A stretch of DNA of 64,000 nt from CAVZXS01 sp963779325 (GCA_963779325.1 CAVZXS010000011.1:124001-188000); one strand, 5' to 3'; shown: positions 7,893 to 17,453, numbered from the stretch's first letter. A program made the numbers and translations. The notes: a model not told the origin generated them from the sequence alone.

Positions 7893-9878
7893 ATGAGAAA
7901 ATTTTTATTTCTTACATGCCTGGCAGTTACTGCCGGCTTGTTTTCATTTTCGCAAACGGCTAAAAGAAACCTTCGACCTGCGGATATTTACCGCATGCAA
8001 AGTATCGGCGGTGCGCAAATTTCGCCCGATGGAAATTGGATAGCTTATGTTTTAACTTCCGTTGATTCGGCCAAAGACAAACGCAACGGCGATTTATGGA
8101 TGATGAGTTGGGATGGAACGGAGTCCATTCAACTGACCAACGGACCTGATAGCGAAAGCAACCCCAAATGGAGCCCCGATAATAAATTTATTTCTTTTAC
8201 AGCAAGTCGTAATGCCGGAACCGGGCAGGTATACCTGATGAATCGTCGCGGGGGTGAAGCCATAAAACTGACCGATGTAAAAGGAGAACTGAATGACTAT
8301 GATTGGAGTCCTGACGGAAAAAAATTAGTACTAACAATAAAAGAACCGGAAGATACAAGTAAGAAAGGTGCCAAACCTTATGTGATAGATCGCTATCATT
8401 TCAAACAAGATGTAAGCGGCTATTTATATGATAAAAGAAAAACACATTTATATCTTTTTGATATAGCTGCAAAAAAATTAGATACACTGACTGCGGGAAA
8501 GTATAATGAAGGCAATGCAGAATGGAGCCCCGACGGAACCAAAATTGCATTTGTAAGTAACCGAACTGAAGACCCTGATAAAAACAGTAACAGTGATATA
8601 TTTATTATTGATGCCAAGCCCGGCGCCGTCGCCAAACAATTCACTACCTGGAAAGGAAGCGACAACTCGCCGCAGTGGAGCCCGGATGGTAAAAGCATTG
8701 CTTACCTGCGTTCTACCTCCGATGAAAATTATATAATGTATGATCAACCGGTGCTTTGCATAGCTGACGCAACAGGTGGTGAGCCAAAACTTTTTTCAAA
8801 AAATCTTGACCGACCTGTCAGTTCGCCCAAATGGAATAAGGACGGATCCTCTATTGCAGTATTGGTAACAGATGATTGTCAACGATACATAGGAAGTTAT
8901 GATGCCGCATCAGGCGCTTTTACAAAAGTAACAGGCGGCGATAAATCTTTTAATTCATTAGAACTTCATCCGAACGGAAGCTGGCTTACCGCTATGACGG
9001 AACCGCAGTTGCCGACAGAACTATATGCACTGGAAAATAATAATGTGCGTAAACTTACAAAAATCAATGACGATTTTTTAGCGCCGCTTTCATTGGCTAC
9101 GGTAGAAAAATTTACTTCGAAAAGTAAAGATGGCGCTTTGGTATCCAATTTATTGTTTATTCCTGCGGGTGCCGACAAGAAAAAATTGCCTGTAGTATTT
9201 TATATACACGGCGGCCCTGTTGCACAAGACGATTTCGGTTTTGATATGACAAGGCAAATGCTGGCGGCAAACGGTTATGCCGTAGTAGCGGTAAACTACA
9301 GGGGCAGCAGCGGTAGAGGTTTGGCATTTTGCAAAAGCATTTATGCCGATTGGGGTAACAAAGAAGTACAAGATATTTTAGGAGCAAGTGATTATTTAAC
9401 TGCTAAAGGAATTACCGATCCTAACAAACAAGCAATCGGTGGGTGGAGCTATGGCGGTATACTAACTGATTACACCATTGCGACGGATACAAGATTTAAA
9501 GCGGCAAGCAGCGGCGCCGGCAGCGCATTACAATTATCATTGTACGGAGTCGATCAATATGTTTTGCAATTGGATAATGAACTGGGGCAACCCTGGAAAG
9601 ATAAAAATTATGAAAAATATTTAAAACTCAGTTACCCGTTTTTGAAAGCTGACAGGATAAAAACGCCAACACAGTTTATTACCGGTGAAAAAGATTTTAA
9701 TGTACCCGCTATCGGCAGCGAGCAAATGTACCAGGCTCTACGTTCCATCGGCACACCAACGGAGTTGATTGTTTATCCCGGGCAGTTTCACGGAATCTCT
9801 TTACCGAGCTTTCAAAAAGACAGGTTCGAAAGATATATTCAATGGTTTGATAAATATTTAAAGCAAAAGGGGTTTTAG
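7893..9878 (+). CDS. S9 family peptidase (acylaminoacyl-peptidase/prolyl oligopeptidase type), secreted
   Basis: 661 residues. A signal peptide (MRKFLFLTCLAVTAGLFSFSQ) sends it to the periplasm. Residues about 25-390 form a WD40-like beta-propeller with repeated WSPDGK/WSPDNK motifs; the C-terminal alpha/beta-hydrolase domain carries the triad Ser519 (GWSYGG), Asp601 (GEKDFNVP) and His633 (GQFHGI). Family members cleave short peptides, often after proline or at blocked N-termini. Preceded by an 88-bp divergent promoter region; followed by a terminator shared with the convergent permease. Confidence 0.93.
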   Translation: MRKFLFLTCLAVTAGLFSFSQTAKRNLRPADIYRMQSIGGAQISPDGNWIAYVLTSVDSAKDKRNGDLWMMSWDGTESIQLTNGPDSESNPKWSPDNKFISFTASRNAGTGQVYLMNRRGGEAIKLTDVKGELNDYDWSPDGKKLVLTIKEPEDTSKKGAKPYVIDRYHFKQDVSGYLYDKRKTHLYLFDIAAKKLDTLTAGKYNEGNAEWSPDGTKIAFVSNRTEDPDKNSNSDIFIIDAKPGAVAKQFTTWKGSDNSPQWSPDGKSIAYLRSTSDENYIMYDQPVLCIADATGGEPKLFSKNLDRPVSSPKWNKDGSSIAVLVTDDCQRYIGSYDAASGAFTKVTGGDKSFNSLELHPNGSWLTAMTEPQLPTELYALENNNVRKLTKINDDFLAPLSLATVEKFTSKSKDGALVSNLLFIPAGADKKKLPVVFYIHGGPVAQDDFGFDMTRQMLAANGYAVVAVNYRGSSGRGLAFCKSIYADWGNKEVQDILGASDYLTAKGITDPNKQAIGGWSYGGILTDYTIATDTRFKAASSGAGSALQLSLYGVDQYVLQLDNELGQPWKDKNYEKYLKLSYPFLKADRIKTPTQFITGEKDFNVPAIGSEQMYQALRSIGTPTELIVYPGQFHGISLPSFQKDRFERYIQWFDKYLKQKGF

Positions 9879-9903
9879 TTCCTCTGACTATAAAAATTTC
9901 TTT

Positions 9904-9934
9904 AATCCCGATTTTTTATCGGGATTTTCTTTTT
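9904..9934. terminator. Bidirectional terminator, overlapping the permease 3' end
   Basis: AATCCCGAT TTTTT ATCGGGATT followed by T-rich sequence ends the S9 gene; read on the other strand the right arm encodes the last residues of the permease. One hairpin thus serves two convergent genes. Confidence 0.75.
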
Positions 9935-11340
9935 AAATACCAATACAAAGGAAAACCCAACAATGAAATGGCGATACCAAGCACAGAATTGATTACGGGT
10001 ACTTTGCCCGTATTGTAGTTAGTAATATCCGTGTATACGGTAACCACTAAATAAACAACTGTAAACAAAATAAAAATAATCGGGATAACGGGGTAGCCCC
10101 ACACACGATAAGGTCTTTCAGCATCGGGCATTTTTTTACGCAAAATAAAAATACCGTACGCGGCAAATAAATAAAAGAACCAGCTCATAAATACAAACAT
10201 ATCCGTAAGCATATCAAAGGTGCCGCTCAATACAAACAGAACGCTCCATATACCATGCAGCCATAAGGCACGTCCGGGTGTTTTGTATTTTTCACTCGCC
10301 TCTCCTATTGCCGGAAAAAAAACTTTATCCTCCGCCATTGAATAAGTAACTCTTGCACAAGCCAAAATATTTCCGTTCACCGCGCCAAATGTAGAAATCA
10401 ATACCATACATGCAATAAGACCCGCACCCGCCGCGCCGGCTATAGGCAATACCGCATCGGTAGCCACCAATGCAGCGTTTTTCATTTGCCCCACGGGCAA
10501 CATGTACAAGTAAGCCATATTGGTAAGCACATACAATAAAATACAAATGCTTAGCCCGATAAATAAACCACGCGGAATATTTCGTGAAGGGTTTTTTATT
10601 TCACCGGCAATAAAACCGATATTGTTCCAACCGTCGTACGCAGCAAAAGCGCCGGATACCGCCGCTATACAACCGGCAATAGTAATCCAGCTTGCCAAAT
10701 TTAACGGTTGATCCGAATGAACTAAATTTTGAAAAGAACCTTTGCCGGAAAAAAATATCATACCGACCAATAATAAAAGAGCCGCTACTTTTAATGCTGA
10801 AAAAAATACTTGAATTTTACCTGCAAACTTTACGCTGATATAATTGGCCAATGTCAATAAAACAATCAGCAGGATGGTCAGCATTTTTGTTCCAAAGTTT
10901 TGCAACGGAAAAATATCGCCGATAAAAGGAATGTGAAATTTAAATGATTGTTCGACAGCCGTCGAAAATTTTGGCAACTGAATAAAGTACTCCGTGTACT
11001 GTGCAAATACATAGGCTATGGCTGCTACCGATGCTGTATTAATTACGGCAAAAGCTGACCACCCGTAAAGAAATGCGAATTTTTCGCCATACATTTTTTT
11101 AAAAAAAACATACTGCCCTCCCGTTACTGGAAGCATGCTGCCAATTTCTGCATTTATCATAGCGCCGAATAGGGAGATAATACCGGCTACTACCCAAACC
11201 AATAGTAATAAAACCGGCGATCCAACTTGTCCCGCCATAGTAGCCGGTTTCATAAAAATACTGCTGCCTATTACACTGCCTGCCACAACGGAAACCGTTG
11301 TCCATAAACCCAATTGTCGTTGAAGAGAAGCAGAAGACAT
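9916..11340 (-). CDS. APC family amino acid permease
   Basis: 474 residues with twelve predicted TM helices. The N-terminus LGLWTTVSVVAGSVIGSSIFMKPA is the TM1 substrate-binding GSGI-type break, and AAYDGWNNIGFIAGEIKNPSRNIPRG is the conserved TM6-loop segment of the amino acid-polyamine-organocation superfamily, most like LAT/serine-threonine exchanger-type members. Substrate is not determinable. The 3' end overlaps the shared terminator; nothing suggests an operon partner. Confidence 0.9.
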   Translation of the reverse strand: MSSASLQRQLGLWTTVSVVAGSVIGSSIFMKPATMAGQVGSPVLLLLVWVVAGIISLFGAMINAEIGSMLPVTGGQYVFFKKMYGEKFAFLYGWSAFAVINTASVAAIAYVFAQYTEYFIQLPKFSTAVEQSFKFHIPFIGDIFPLQNFGTKMLTILLIVLLTLANYISVKFAGKIQVFFSALKVAALLLLVGMIFFSGKGSFQNLVHSDQPLNLASWITIAGCIAAVSGAFAAYDGWNNIGFIAGEIKNPSRNIPRGLFIGLSICILLYVLTNMAYLYMLPVGQMKNAALVATDAVLPIAGAAGAGLIACMVLISTFGAVNGNILACARVTYSMAEDKVFFPAIGEASEKYKTPGRALWLHGIWSVLFVLSGTFDMLTDMFVFMSWFFYLFAAYGIFILRKKMPDAERPYRVWGYPVIPIIFILFTVVYLVVTVYTDITNYNTGKVPVINSVLGIAISLLGFPLYWYLKRKSR

Positions 11341-11485
11341 TATTATTAAAGCAGTTTATTGTTTTGGTTACAAAGGCTGTAAGATAGCAAAGCGCCTGTA
11401 GAATAAAGATATCTTATAAATAAATTATTAAGTTGTGTATTTTTAATTCCGCATACCTAAACCCACCCCTTTTGAATTTTAAGTT

Positions 11486-11548
11486 ATGCGAAATCTCTAA
11501 GGCCCCTCCATCGGAGGGGATGAAAAGTCTGACAATTGCATTTCGCAT
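11486..11548. repeat. 63-bp palindromic repeat
   Basis: Perfect 9-bp ends ATGCGAAAT and ATTTCGCAT enclose a GC-rich hairpin CCCCTCCATCGGAGGGG. The segment GACAATTGCATTTCGC loosely resembles the ends of the mobile repeats at 3840 and 20110, but there is no target duplication. Confidence 0.6.
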
Positions 11549-11571
11549 CAAATAAAAAATTACTTTAGCCT

Positions 11572-12129
11572 GTGCTCCTTACATTAAAAAATAACAGCTC
11601 CGTAGATATTCGTTTGCTGAAACAACCGGATGAAGAGTTGCTTTTCGCTTATTTCGAAAATCTTTCTGTAAAAACTAAATCACGGTTTGGCCCGCATCCT
11701 TTTGATAAAAATACAGTACATCTCATGTGCCGTTTTTTATCAACGGATATATTACGCTATATCGCTTTAGAACCGGCTGCCAATAAAATCATCGCCTATA
11801 TGCTGATACGAAAAGGTATGCTTGAATCCGATAAAAAGCGCTTCCGGGAAAATAATCTTTTTATTGATGAGGCGACCGCTTGCAGTTTTGCACCCTCCGT
11901 AGCCGATGATTGGCAAGGCTCGGGGCTTGGCAATAAAATGTTCGGTCTTATTGAAAATGATCTTATAGAAAAAACGATTTATAAAACAATCGTTTTATGG
12001 GGCGGCGTTCAGGCTTCCAATCAAAATACAGTTCGGTTTTATTTAAAGAACGGGTTTGTACGCAAAGGTAATTTTATGCATAATAATATGGATAACCTTG
12101 ACATGCTTAAAGAATTGCAATTCGTTTAA
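11572..12129 (+). CDS. GNAT family N-acetyltransferase
   Basis: 185 residues. The middle and C-terminal part (SVADDWQGSGLGNKMFGLIENDLIE) holds the acetyl-CoA pyrophosphate loop, here QGSGLG in place of the usual Q/RxxGxG/A, and ends with a typical IVLWGGVQASNQNTVRFYLKNGFVRKG beta-bulge/helix. Substrate unknown. The start is a GTG directly downstream of a TACTTTAG box that is one mismatch from the Bacteroidota -7 element, implying a very short leader; the start choice is therefore uncertain by a few codons. Confidence 0.75.
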   Translation: MLLTLKNNSSVDIRLLKQPDEELLFAYFENLSVKTKSRFGPHPFDKNTVHLMCRFLSTDILRYIALEPAANKIIAYMLIRKGMLESDKKRFRENNLFIDEATACSFAPSVADDWQGSGLGNKMFGLIENDLIEKTIYKTIVLWGGVQASNQNTVRFYLKNGFVRKGNFMHNNMDNLDMLKELQFV

Positions 12130-12227
12130 TAATTATTACCGCAAATTTATTTTTTATCAATTTTCCCTCTTCAGTGCTGCTATAAAAATAATCGGTATCA
12201 TTCTTGCTTCCCTCCCTTACTATTAGT

Positions 12228-13604
12228 ATGATTACCGTTATTATTTCCGCATTAAACGAGGGCGACACCGTTGCCAAAGTTGTTCAGTTTGCAAAAAAAA
12301 ATGCGAACGTGACCGAAGTTATTGTGGTTGACGACAAATCGCTTGATGAAACGGTAGCTAAAGCCAAATGCGCCGGCGCCACGGTTATTACCAGTACCAA
12401 GTTGGGAAAAGGCGCTTCAATGAAAGACGGTTTACTTTGCGCTACCAACGAAATAGTTATTTTTTTAGACGCGGATATTGATCCCTATCCCAAGCATACC
12501 ATTAAAGCATTGACGACTCCCATCATCACCGGCACCCAGGATTTTGTAAAAGCTACTTTTTCCCGCAATGCAGGAAGAGTAACTGAATTAGTTGCCAAAC
12601 CCCTGCTCAATCTTTTTTTTCCCGAACTGCCCGATTATTCGCAACCGCTGAGCGGTATGGTAGCCGGTAAAAAATCGATGCTGCAAAAAATTGATTTCCT
12701 GGATGACTACGGGGTGGATGTTTCCATTCTATTGGATATGCACATCATGAAAGCAAGAATAAAAGAAGTGAATATCGGTTACATTGAAAATAAAAGTCGC
12801 CCCTGGCAGGCATTGGGTCGTATGAGCCGCGAAGTATCGAAAGCCATTATCGCCAAAGCATTGCAACAGAAAAAAGAAAATGTGACCCTTGAAGAATTAA
12901 AATCTTATTCAGAAATACGCGACCAAATGGAATTTGCGATTAAAGAAAGTTTGAAAGGGCTTGACAAAATCGCCATATTCGATTTAGATAATACTTTGTT
13001 GCAGGGACGTTTTGCAGATACCTGCGCAAAAATGTACGGCTTCGAAAAAGAATTGTTGGCCATTCGCAGTATGGAAAAAGATCCCGTAATCATTACCAAA
13101 AATATAGCGAGGTTGATGAAGGGCCTCGATATTTCGCAAATACTTGCCGTGACCGACAGCATTACGCTGGTAAAAGATGCGGAAGAAATTATTAAGGAAC
13201 TGAAAGCAAGAGATTATGTTGTAGGTATCATCAGCGACAGTTATGACGTGGTGGTTAACCATATCAAAACAAAAATCAATGCTGATTTTTCATTGGCCAA
13301 TGAACTGGAGTTTTCCAAAAGTGTAGCCACCGGCGAAGTGAAAATTCCATCTTTCTTTTTTAATCATACCGATTCCATTTGCAAGCATCCTTTATGCAAG
13401 ACCAACGCGGTGCAGCATATTTTAAAACATTATAAGATTGATATTAATAATGCCATTGCCATCGGCGACAGCGAAAATGATTTATGCATGATTAAAACAG
13501 TGGGCGTAGGTATATCTTTTTGCTCCAACAATGAATTGCTGAATTTGGTAGCCGACAGGAAAATACTGAATAAAAGTTTCAGGGAGATTCTTGAATTTGC
13601 ATAA
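12228..13604 (+). CDS. Fusion of GpgS-like glycosyltransferase with HAD phosphatase
   Basis: 458 residues. Residues 1-225 are a GT-A glycosyltransferase: IISALNEGDTVAKVV at the start, VDDKS, the DAD metal motif at Asp81-Asp83, then GRVTELVAKPLLNLFFPEL, PLSGMVAGK and VDVSILLDMH, an order seen in glucosyl-3-phosphoglycerate synthases. From residue 248 a HAD-IB domain follows: IFDLDNTLL (nucleophile Asp252), GIISDSYDVV (motif II) and GDSENDLCM (motif IV), like phosphoserine phosphatase. By inference the protein makes glucosylglycerate-type solute in two steps on one chain. The TTG at 12204 is rejected for the ATG at 12228. Flanked by unrelated genes. Confidence 0.75.
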   Translation: MITVIISALNEGDTVAKVVQFAKKNANVTEVIVVDDKSLDETVAKAKCAGATVITSTKLGKGASMKDGLLCATNEIVIFLDADIDPYPKHTIKALTTPIITGTQDFVKATFSRNAGRVTELVAKPLLNLFFPELPDYSQPLSGMVAGKKSMLQKIDFLDDYGVDVSILLDMHIMKARIKEVNIGYIENKSRPWQALGRMSREVSKAIIAKALQQKKENVTLEELKSYSEIRDQMEFAIKESLKGLDKIAIFDLDNTLLQGRFADTCAKMYGFEKELLAIRSMEKDPVIITKNIARLMKGLDISQILAVTDSITLVKDAEEIIKELKARDYVVGIISDSYDVVVNHIKTKINADFSLANELEFSKSVATGEVKIPSFFFNHTDSICKHPLCKTNAVQHILKHYKIDINNAIAIGDSENDLCMIKTVGVGISFCSNNELLNLVADRKILNKSFREILEFA

Positions 13605-14051
13605 GTAAAATTATTTAGCCGGCTTGTCTGCTACTATTGAGCACCTGTGGCGTCGCTCCATTCATCTTCGGTTATCTTTTAGGCATTTTCGAAGAATGCT
13701 ACCCTCCGAAGCAACTTCTTTGCGCAATACCATTAAATGAATAACTCTGAATTGCCTTGCCCTTTAGGGCAAGGATAAAATTTTGATAACTTGTATTGGC
13801 TTTAGCCCAAAAACAATTTGGCTAAAGCCTTGAACATAAAACATGATTGCTGTCACCGCCCTGAAGGGCGGTGCAATTTACCTGTAGATGCTTAACTTAA
13901 TTACATTCTGTTTAGTACCTGAATTTCTTGGCGTCTTTGCCTGAAAGCTTTTTCGAAATCCCGGTTTAGTCACATTACTACTCTACGACTAATTTTGAAT
14001 ATCAACTCTTTTTAATGAATCTTTGCAGACCTCAATTACAAATTCATTACA
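13605..14051. other. Gene-free region with palindrome cluster and rluF promoter
   Basis: 447 bp without a plausible gene. It holds three palindromes (13755-13873) and, near 14019, GAATCTTTG, one mismatch from a -7 box, which could drive rluF. Confidence 0.6.
13755..13873. repeat. Cluster of three different palindromes
   Basis: Three perfect or near-perfect stems follow each other: CCTTGCCCTTTAGGGCAAGG (13755-13774), GGCTTTAGCC with GGCTAAAGCC (13798-13829) and CACCGCCCTGAAGGGCGGTG (13854-13873). Each has the N-CTTTAG/CTGAAG-N style seen in dispersed Bacteroidota REP-like repeats. Confidence 0.7.
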
Positions 14052-15023
14052 GTGGATACATCCATCAGTTTAAATAAATATATCAGCGATACCGGGTATT
14101 GCAGTCGTAGAGAAGCGGATCAATTGATATTGACCGGCAGGGTTTTATTAAACAATAAACCGGCTCAACCGGGCAATCGTTTCAGCCCCGGCGATATAGT
14201 AGAAGTAGACGGCAGTTATATTACCGCACCCAAAAAAGAAAAACTATTATACATCGCTTTTAATAAACCCATCGGCATCACCACTACAAGCGAAACACAT
14301 ATTCCGGGTAATATCATCAGTTATATCAATTTTCCCAAGCGCATATTTCCTATTGGCCGATTAGATAAGGATTCAGAAGGATTAATTCTGTTGACCAATG
14401 ATGGAAATATTGTAAATAAAATTCTGCGTGCCGATAACCAACACGAAAAAGAATACATTGTTAGGATTAATAAACCCGTCGGCAATGATTTTGTACATCG
14501 CATGTCGGCGAGTATGCCCATATTGGGTACTAATACACTGCCTTGCAAAGTGAATGTAACCGGCAGGCAAACTTTCAGAATTACATTGACCCAAGGATTG
14601 AACAGGCAAATACGGCGCATGTGTGAATACTTAGGATACAATGTAGTGAGCCTGCAACGTATCCGTATAATGAATATTAAATTAGATAAGTTGGCCGCAG
14701 GTAAATGGAGATACCTGAGCGATGCAGAAACAGAGCAGCTGCATGCAACGATTGAAGCGCCTGTGGCAGCACCGAGAGTAGCTCCTCCTCCCCGACCGAA
14801 AGTGCAGAAAAAAAATTATGTTGATGCAAAACCGTTGCCGGTACAAAGTGAAAAGTTAAAAGTAAAAAGTAAAAAAGCAGGTTTGAAAAGCGATACGCCT
14901 TCAGGTAAGAAAGAATTTAAAAAAACCGGTGAGAAAAATAAACCTACTGCAGATCCGGTTGTAAACAGATCAAGGTCATCTACTTCTTTTAAAGAATTCA
15001 GAAAGAAAGGAAGGCGGCGATGA
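14052..15023 (+). CDS. rluF: 23S rRNA pseudouridine synthase, RluF type
   Basis: Isomerises a uridine in 23S rRNA (position 2604 in E. coli). An S4 RNA-binding domain (residues about 3-60, ISDTGYCSRREADQLI) is followed by the RsuA/RluB/E/F catalytic domain with Asp105 in GRLDKDSEGLILLTNDG and GLNRQIRRMCEYLGY near residue 185. The start is GTG; no better start exists before the S4 domain. A basic, disordered tail of about 85 residues (APPPRPKVQKK through FRKKGRRR) is much longer than in E. coli and contains low-complexity coding of the form AAAAGTTAAAAGTAAAAAG. Confidence 0.88.
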   Translation: MDTSISLNKYISDTGYCSRREADQLILTGRVLLNNKPAQPGNRFSPGDIVEVDGSYITAPKKEKLLYIAFNKPIGITTTSETHIPGNIISYINFPKRIFPIGRLDKDSEGLILLTNDGNIVNKILRADNQHEKEYIVRINKPVGNDFVHRMSASMPILGTNTLPCKVNVTGRQTFRITLTQGLNRQIRRMCEYLGYNVVSLQRIRIMNIKLDKLAAGKWRYLSDAETEQLHATIEAPVAAPRVAPPPRPKVQKKNYVDAKPLPVQSEKLKVKSKKAGLKSDTPSGKKEFKKTGEKNKPTADPVVNRSRSSTSFKEFRKKGRRR

Positions 15024-15080
15024 GAGTGCAGTCCCTTTATAATGCCGAACTTTTAAAAAAATCGTTGATGCCATCAAATA

Positions 15081-15112
15081 AAAAAACCCCTTACTTTTCA
15101 GCAAGAGGGATT
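15081..15112 (-). terminator. Terminator of the lipoprotein gene
   Basis: Read on the minus strand: CCCTCTTGCTGAAAAGTAAGGGG followed by seven T. The stem has one bulge but the T-run is strong. Confidence 0.6.
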
Positions 15113-15132
15113 CCGCATTATAAATTCAATAT

Positions 15133-15699
15133 TTACTTTAAACTAACGACTACCGAAACCCGGGTACCGTCATAAAATAAATTAAGCTTGGTTGGTTTTG
15201 TGCCAGCAGGTATTTCAAACTCCCACTCTTTATCTACTGATGATTCCGGCTCCGCACCCAGCGAATCGCCTCTTTTAGCCGTTGCATTCGTACCATTATC
15301 CAGTTCTAATCTTGCATCACTTGAGTTAATATTAAAAAATTTCTTATTCTCAAGAGTAGATTTATTCGTTTCTCTTAATTTAAATTTTATATTCATCCCG
15401 GTTGATTTACCGTCTGCATCCTGCAGTTCCACTGCTTCTCCGCCCAATAGTTTTATAAATGCTTCTTTGTCTTTTCCTAAAATAACACTGTCAGGCATTA
15501 AACCTAATTGGTAAGTTTTCGGTGCGTTGGCAGGTGCGGAAGGTTGGGTTTCTTCCGTCGGCTTTACATCATTGTTGCCGGGAGTTGGTGTTTGCTCTGT
15601 ACCGGCATTTGCGTCAGCTTCTTTCTTTTTTTCTTTGCAGGCTATAATACCTGTTACTAAAAATGCCGATAAGGCAAATGATAAGATTTTTTTGTTCAT
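15133..15699 (-). CDS. Hypothetical lipoprotein
   Basis: 188 residues. A lipoprotein signal ends in TGIIAC (Cys21), followed by a charged and then Pro/Thr/Asn-rich linker (about 22-60) and a compact domain ending in FYDGTRVSVVVSLK. The domain contains ELDNGTNATAKRGD and a beta-rich C-terminus; I do not recognise the family. It lies immediately downstream of the groEL terminator, on the same strand, and has its own terminator. Likely periplasm-facing in the inner or outer membrane. Confidence 0.75.
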   Translation of the reverse strand: MNKKILSFALSAFLVTGIIACKEKKKEADANAGTEQTPTPGNNDVKPTEETQPSAPANAPKTYQLGLMPDSVILGKDKEAFIKLLGGEAVELQDADGKSTGMNIKFKLRETNKSTLENKKFFNINSSDARLELDNGTNATAKRGDSLGAEPESSVDKEWEFEIPAGTKPTKLNLFYDGTRVSVVVSLK

Positions 15700-15759
15700 G
15701 GTTAGTTTAAATTTTAGAAAATAAAATTAAGGGAAATGACGAATACTTTAACAACAAAA

Positions 15760-15790
15760 ACCCCTCTCGCTTTTCAACAAGAGGGATTTT
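15760..15790 (-). terminator. Terminator of the groES-groEL operon
   Basis: Minus-strand stem CCCTCT / AGAGGG around a 10-base loop, followed by GGTTTTTG. Located 26 bp after the groEL stop codon. Confidence 0.65.
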
Positions 15791-15815
15791 TGACTTTTTA
15801 TTTTTGACTTTAATC

Positions 15816-17453
15816 TTAGTAGCCCATACCACCCATATCAGGTGCGCCATGGCTATGCGGCTCTTCTTTCTTTGGTTTGTCTGCTACTACACACTCTGTA
15901 GTTAACAACATACCTGCAATTGAAGCTGCATTTTCCAATGCTACACGGCTTACTTTAGTAGGGTCTATAACACCTGCCTTAAATAAGTTTTCATACACTT
16001 CTGTTCTTGCATTGAAACCGTAATCGCCTTTGCCTTCTTTAATTTTTTGTACAACGATAGAACCGTCGATACCCGCATTGGCAGTTAAGATGCGCATAGG
16101 CTCTTCTAATGCACGACGAACGATCTGCATACCGGTTTGCTCATCTTCTATCTGTCCGCGTACTTTAGCATCTAAGCTTTCAATGGCACGGATATAAGCT
16201 ACACCACCGCCCGGTACAATACCTTCTTCTACCGCAGCTCTTGTCGCATGCAATGCATCATCCACACGGTCTTTCTTTTCTTTCATTTCCATTTCTGTAG
16301 CAGCGCCGATATATAATACAGCAACACCACCGGCCAATTTAGCCAAACGCTCCTGTAATTTTTCTTTATCGTAATCAGAAGTAGTATTTTCTACCTGTGC
16401 TTTAATTTGATTTACACGTGCAGTAATTTCTGTTTTCTTTGCCTTTACCGCCTACGATAGTTGTATTGTCTTTATCAATAGTAACTGAAGAAGCCTGGCC
16501 CAGATGAAGCCAATTCAGCGCCTTCTAATTTATGTCCCAGCTCTTCGCTGATAACAATACCGCCGGTCAAAATAGCGATGTCAGTCAAGCATTTCTTTTC
16601 TTCTGTCGCCAAAGCCCGGCGCTTTTACAGCCGCTACTTTAATAGTACCGCGTAATTTATTTACCACCAGGGTAGCCAATGCTTCACCTTCCAAATCTTC
16701 GGCAATAATTAATAAAGGACGTCCGCTTTGCGCAGCTTTCTCCAAAATGTGCAGGATGTCTTTCATGCTGCTGATCTTCTTATCGTAGATCAGGATATAC
16801 GGATTTTGTAACTCTGCTTCCATCTTTTCGCTGTTAGTTACAAAATAAGGAGAGATATAACCTCTGTCGAACTGCATACCTTCTACTACATCCACTGTAG
16901 TATCAGTACCCTTCGCTTCTTCTACTGTAATAACACCTTCTTTACCCACTTTTGCAAAAGCTTCGGCAATTAACTTACCGATTGTTTCGTCGTTGTTGGC
17001 AGAAATTGTAGCTACCTGCTGAATTTTTTTGCTGTCGTTACCAACAGTTTGGCTTTGGCCTTTCAGGTTTTCTACTACCAATGATACCGCTTTGTCAATA
17101 CCGCGTTTCAGATCCATCGGGTTAGCGCCTGCAGCTACCATCTTTAATCCTTCGCTGATGATAGATTGCGCCAATACCGTAGCAGTTGTAGTTCCGTCGC
17201 CCGCAATATCCGCAGTTTTAGAAGCTACTTCTTTTACCATCTGTGCACCCATATTTTCAATGGGATCTTCCAGTTCTATTTCTTTAGCAACGGTAACACC
17301 ATCTTTAGTAACCTGCGGTGCGCCGAATTTTTTTTCTATAACTACGTTACGACCCTTTGGGCCTAATGTAACTTTTACCGCGTTGGCCAATGTGTCAACG
17401 CCTTTCTTCATTCTGTTCCTCGCTTCGATGTCGAAGAAAATTTGCTTTGCCAT
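15816..17453 (-). pseudogene. groL: Chaperonin GroEL, reading frame broken by three +1 insertions
   Basis: GroEL, the 60-kDa ATP-driven folding chamber subunit. The locus is 1638 bp, equal to 545 codons plus 3 bases. Residues 1-290 (17453-16581) read normally from MAKQIFFDIEARNRMKKG through DGTTTATVLAQ and GFGDRRKEMLD; the last 176 residues (16346-15816) run from MAKLAGGVAVLYIGAATE to the Gly-Met-rich tail GAPDMGGMGY. Between them three extra bases occur, near 16584, 16504 and 16437; removing them restores an uninterrupted GroEL. In an essential gene with no second copy in view these are most likely read errors. Lies 80 bp downstream of groES. Confidence 0.9.
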
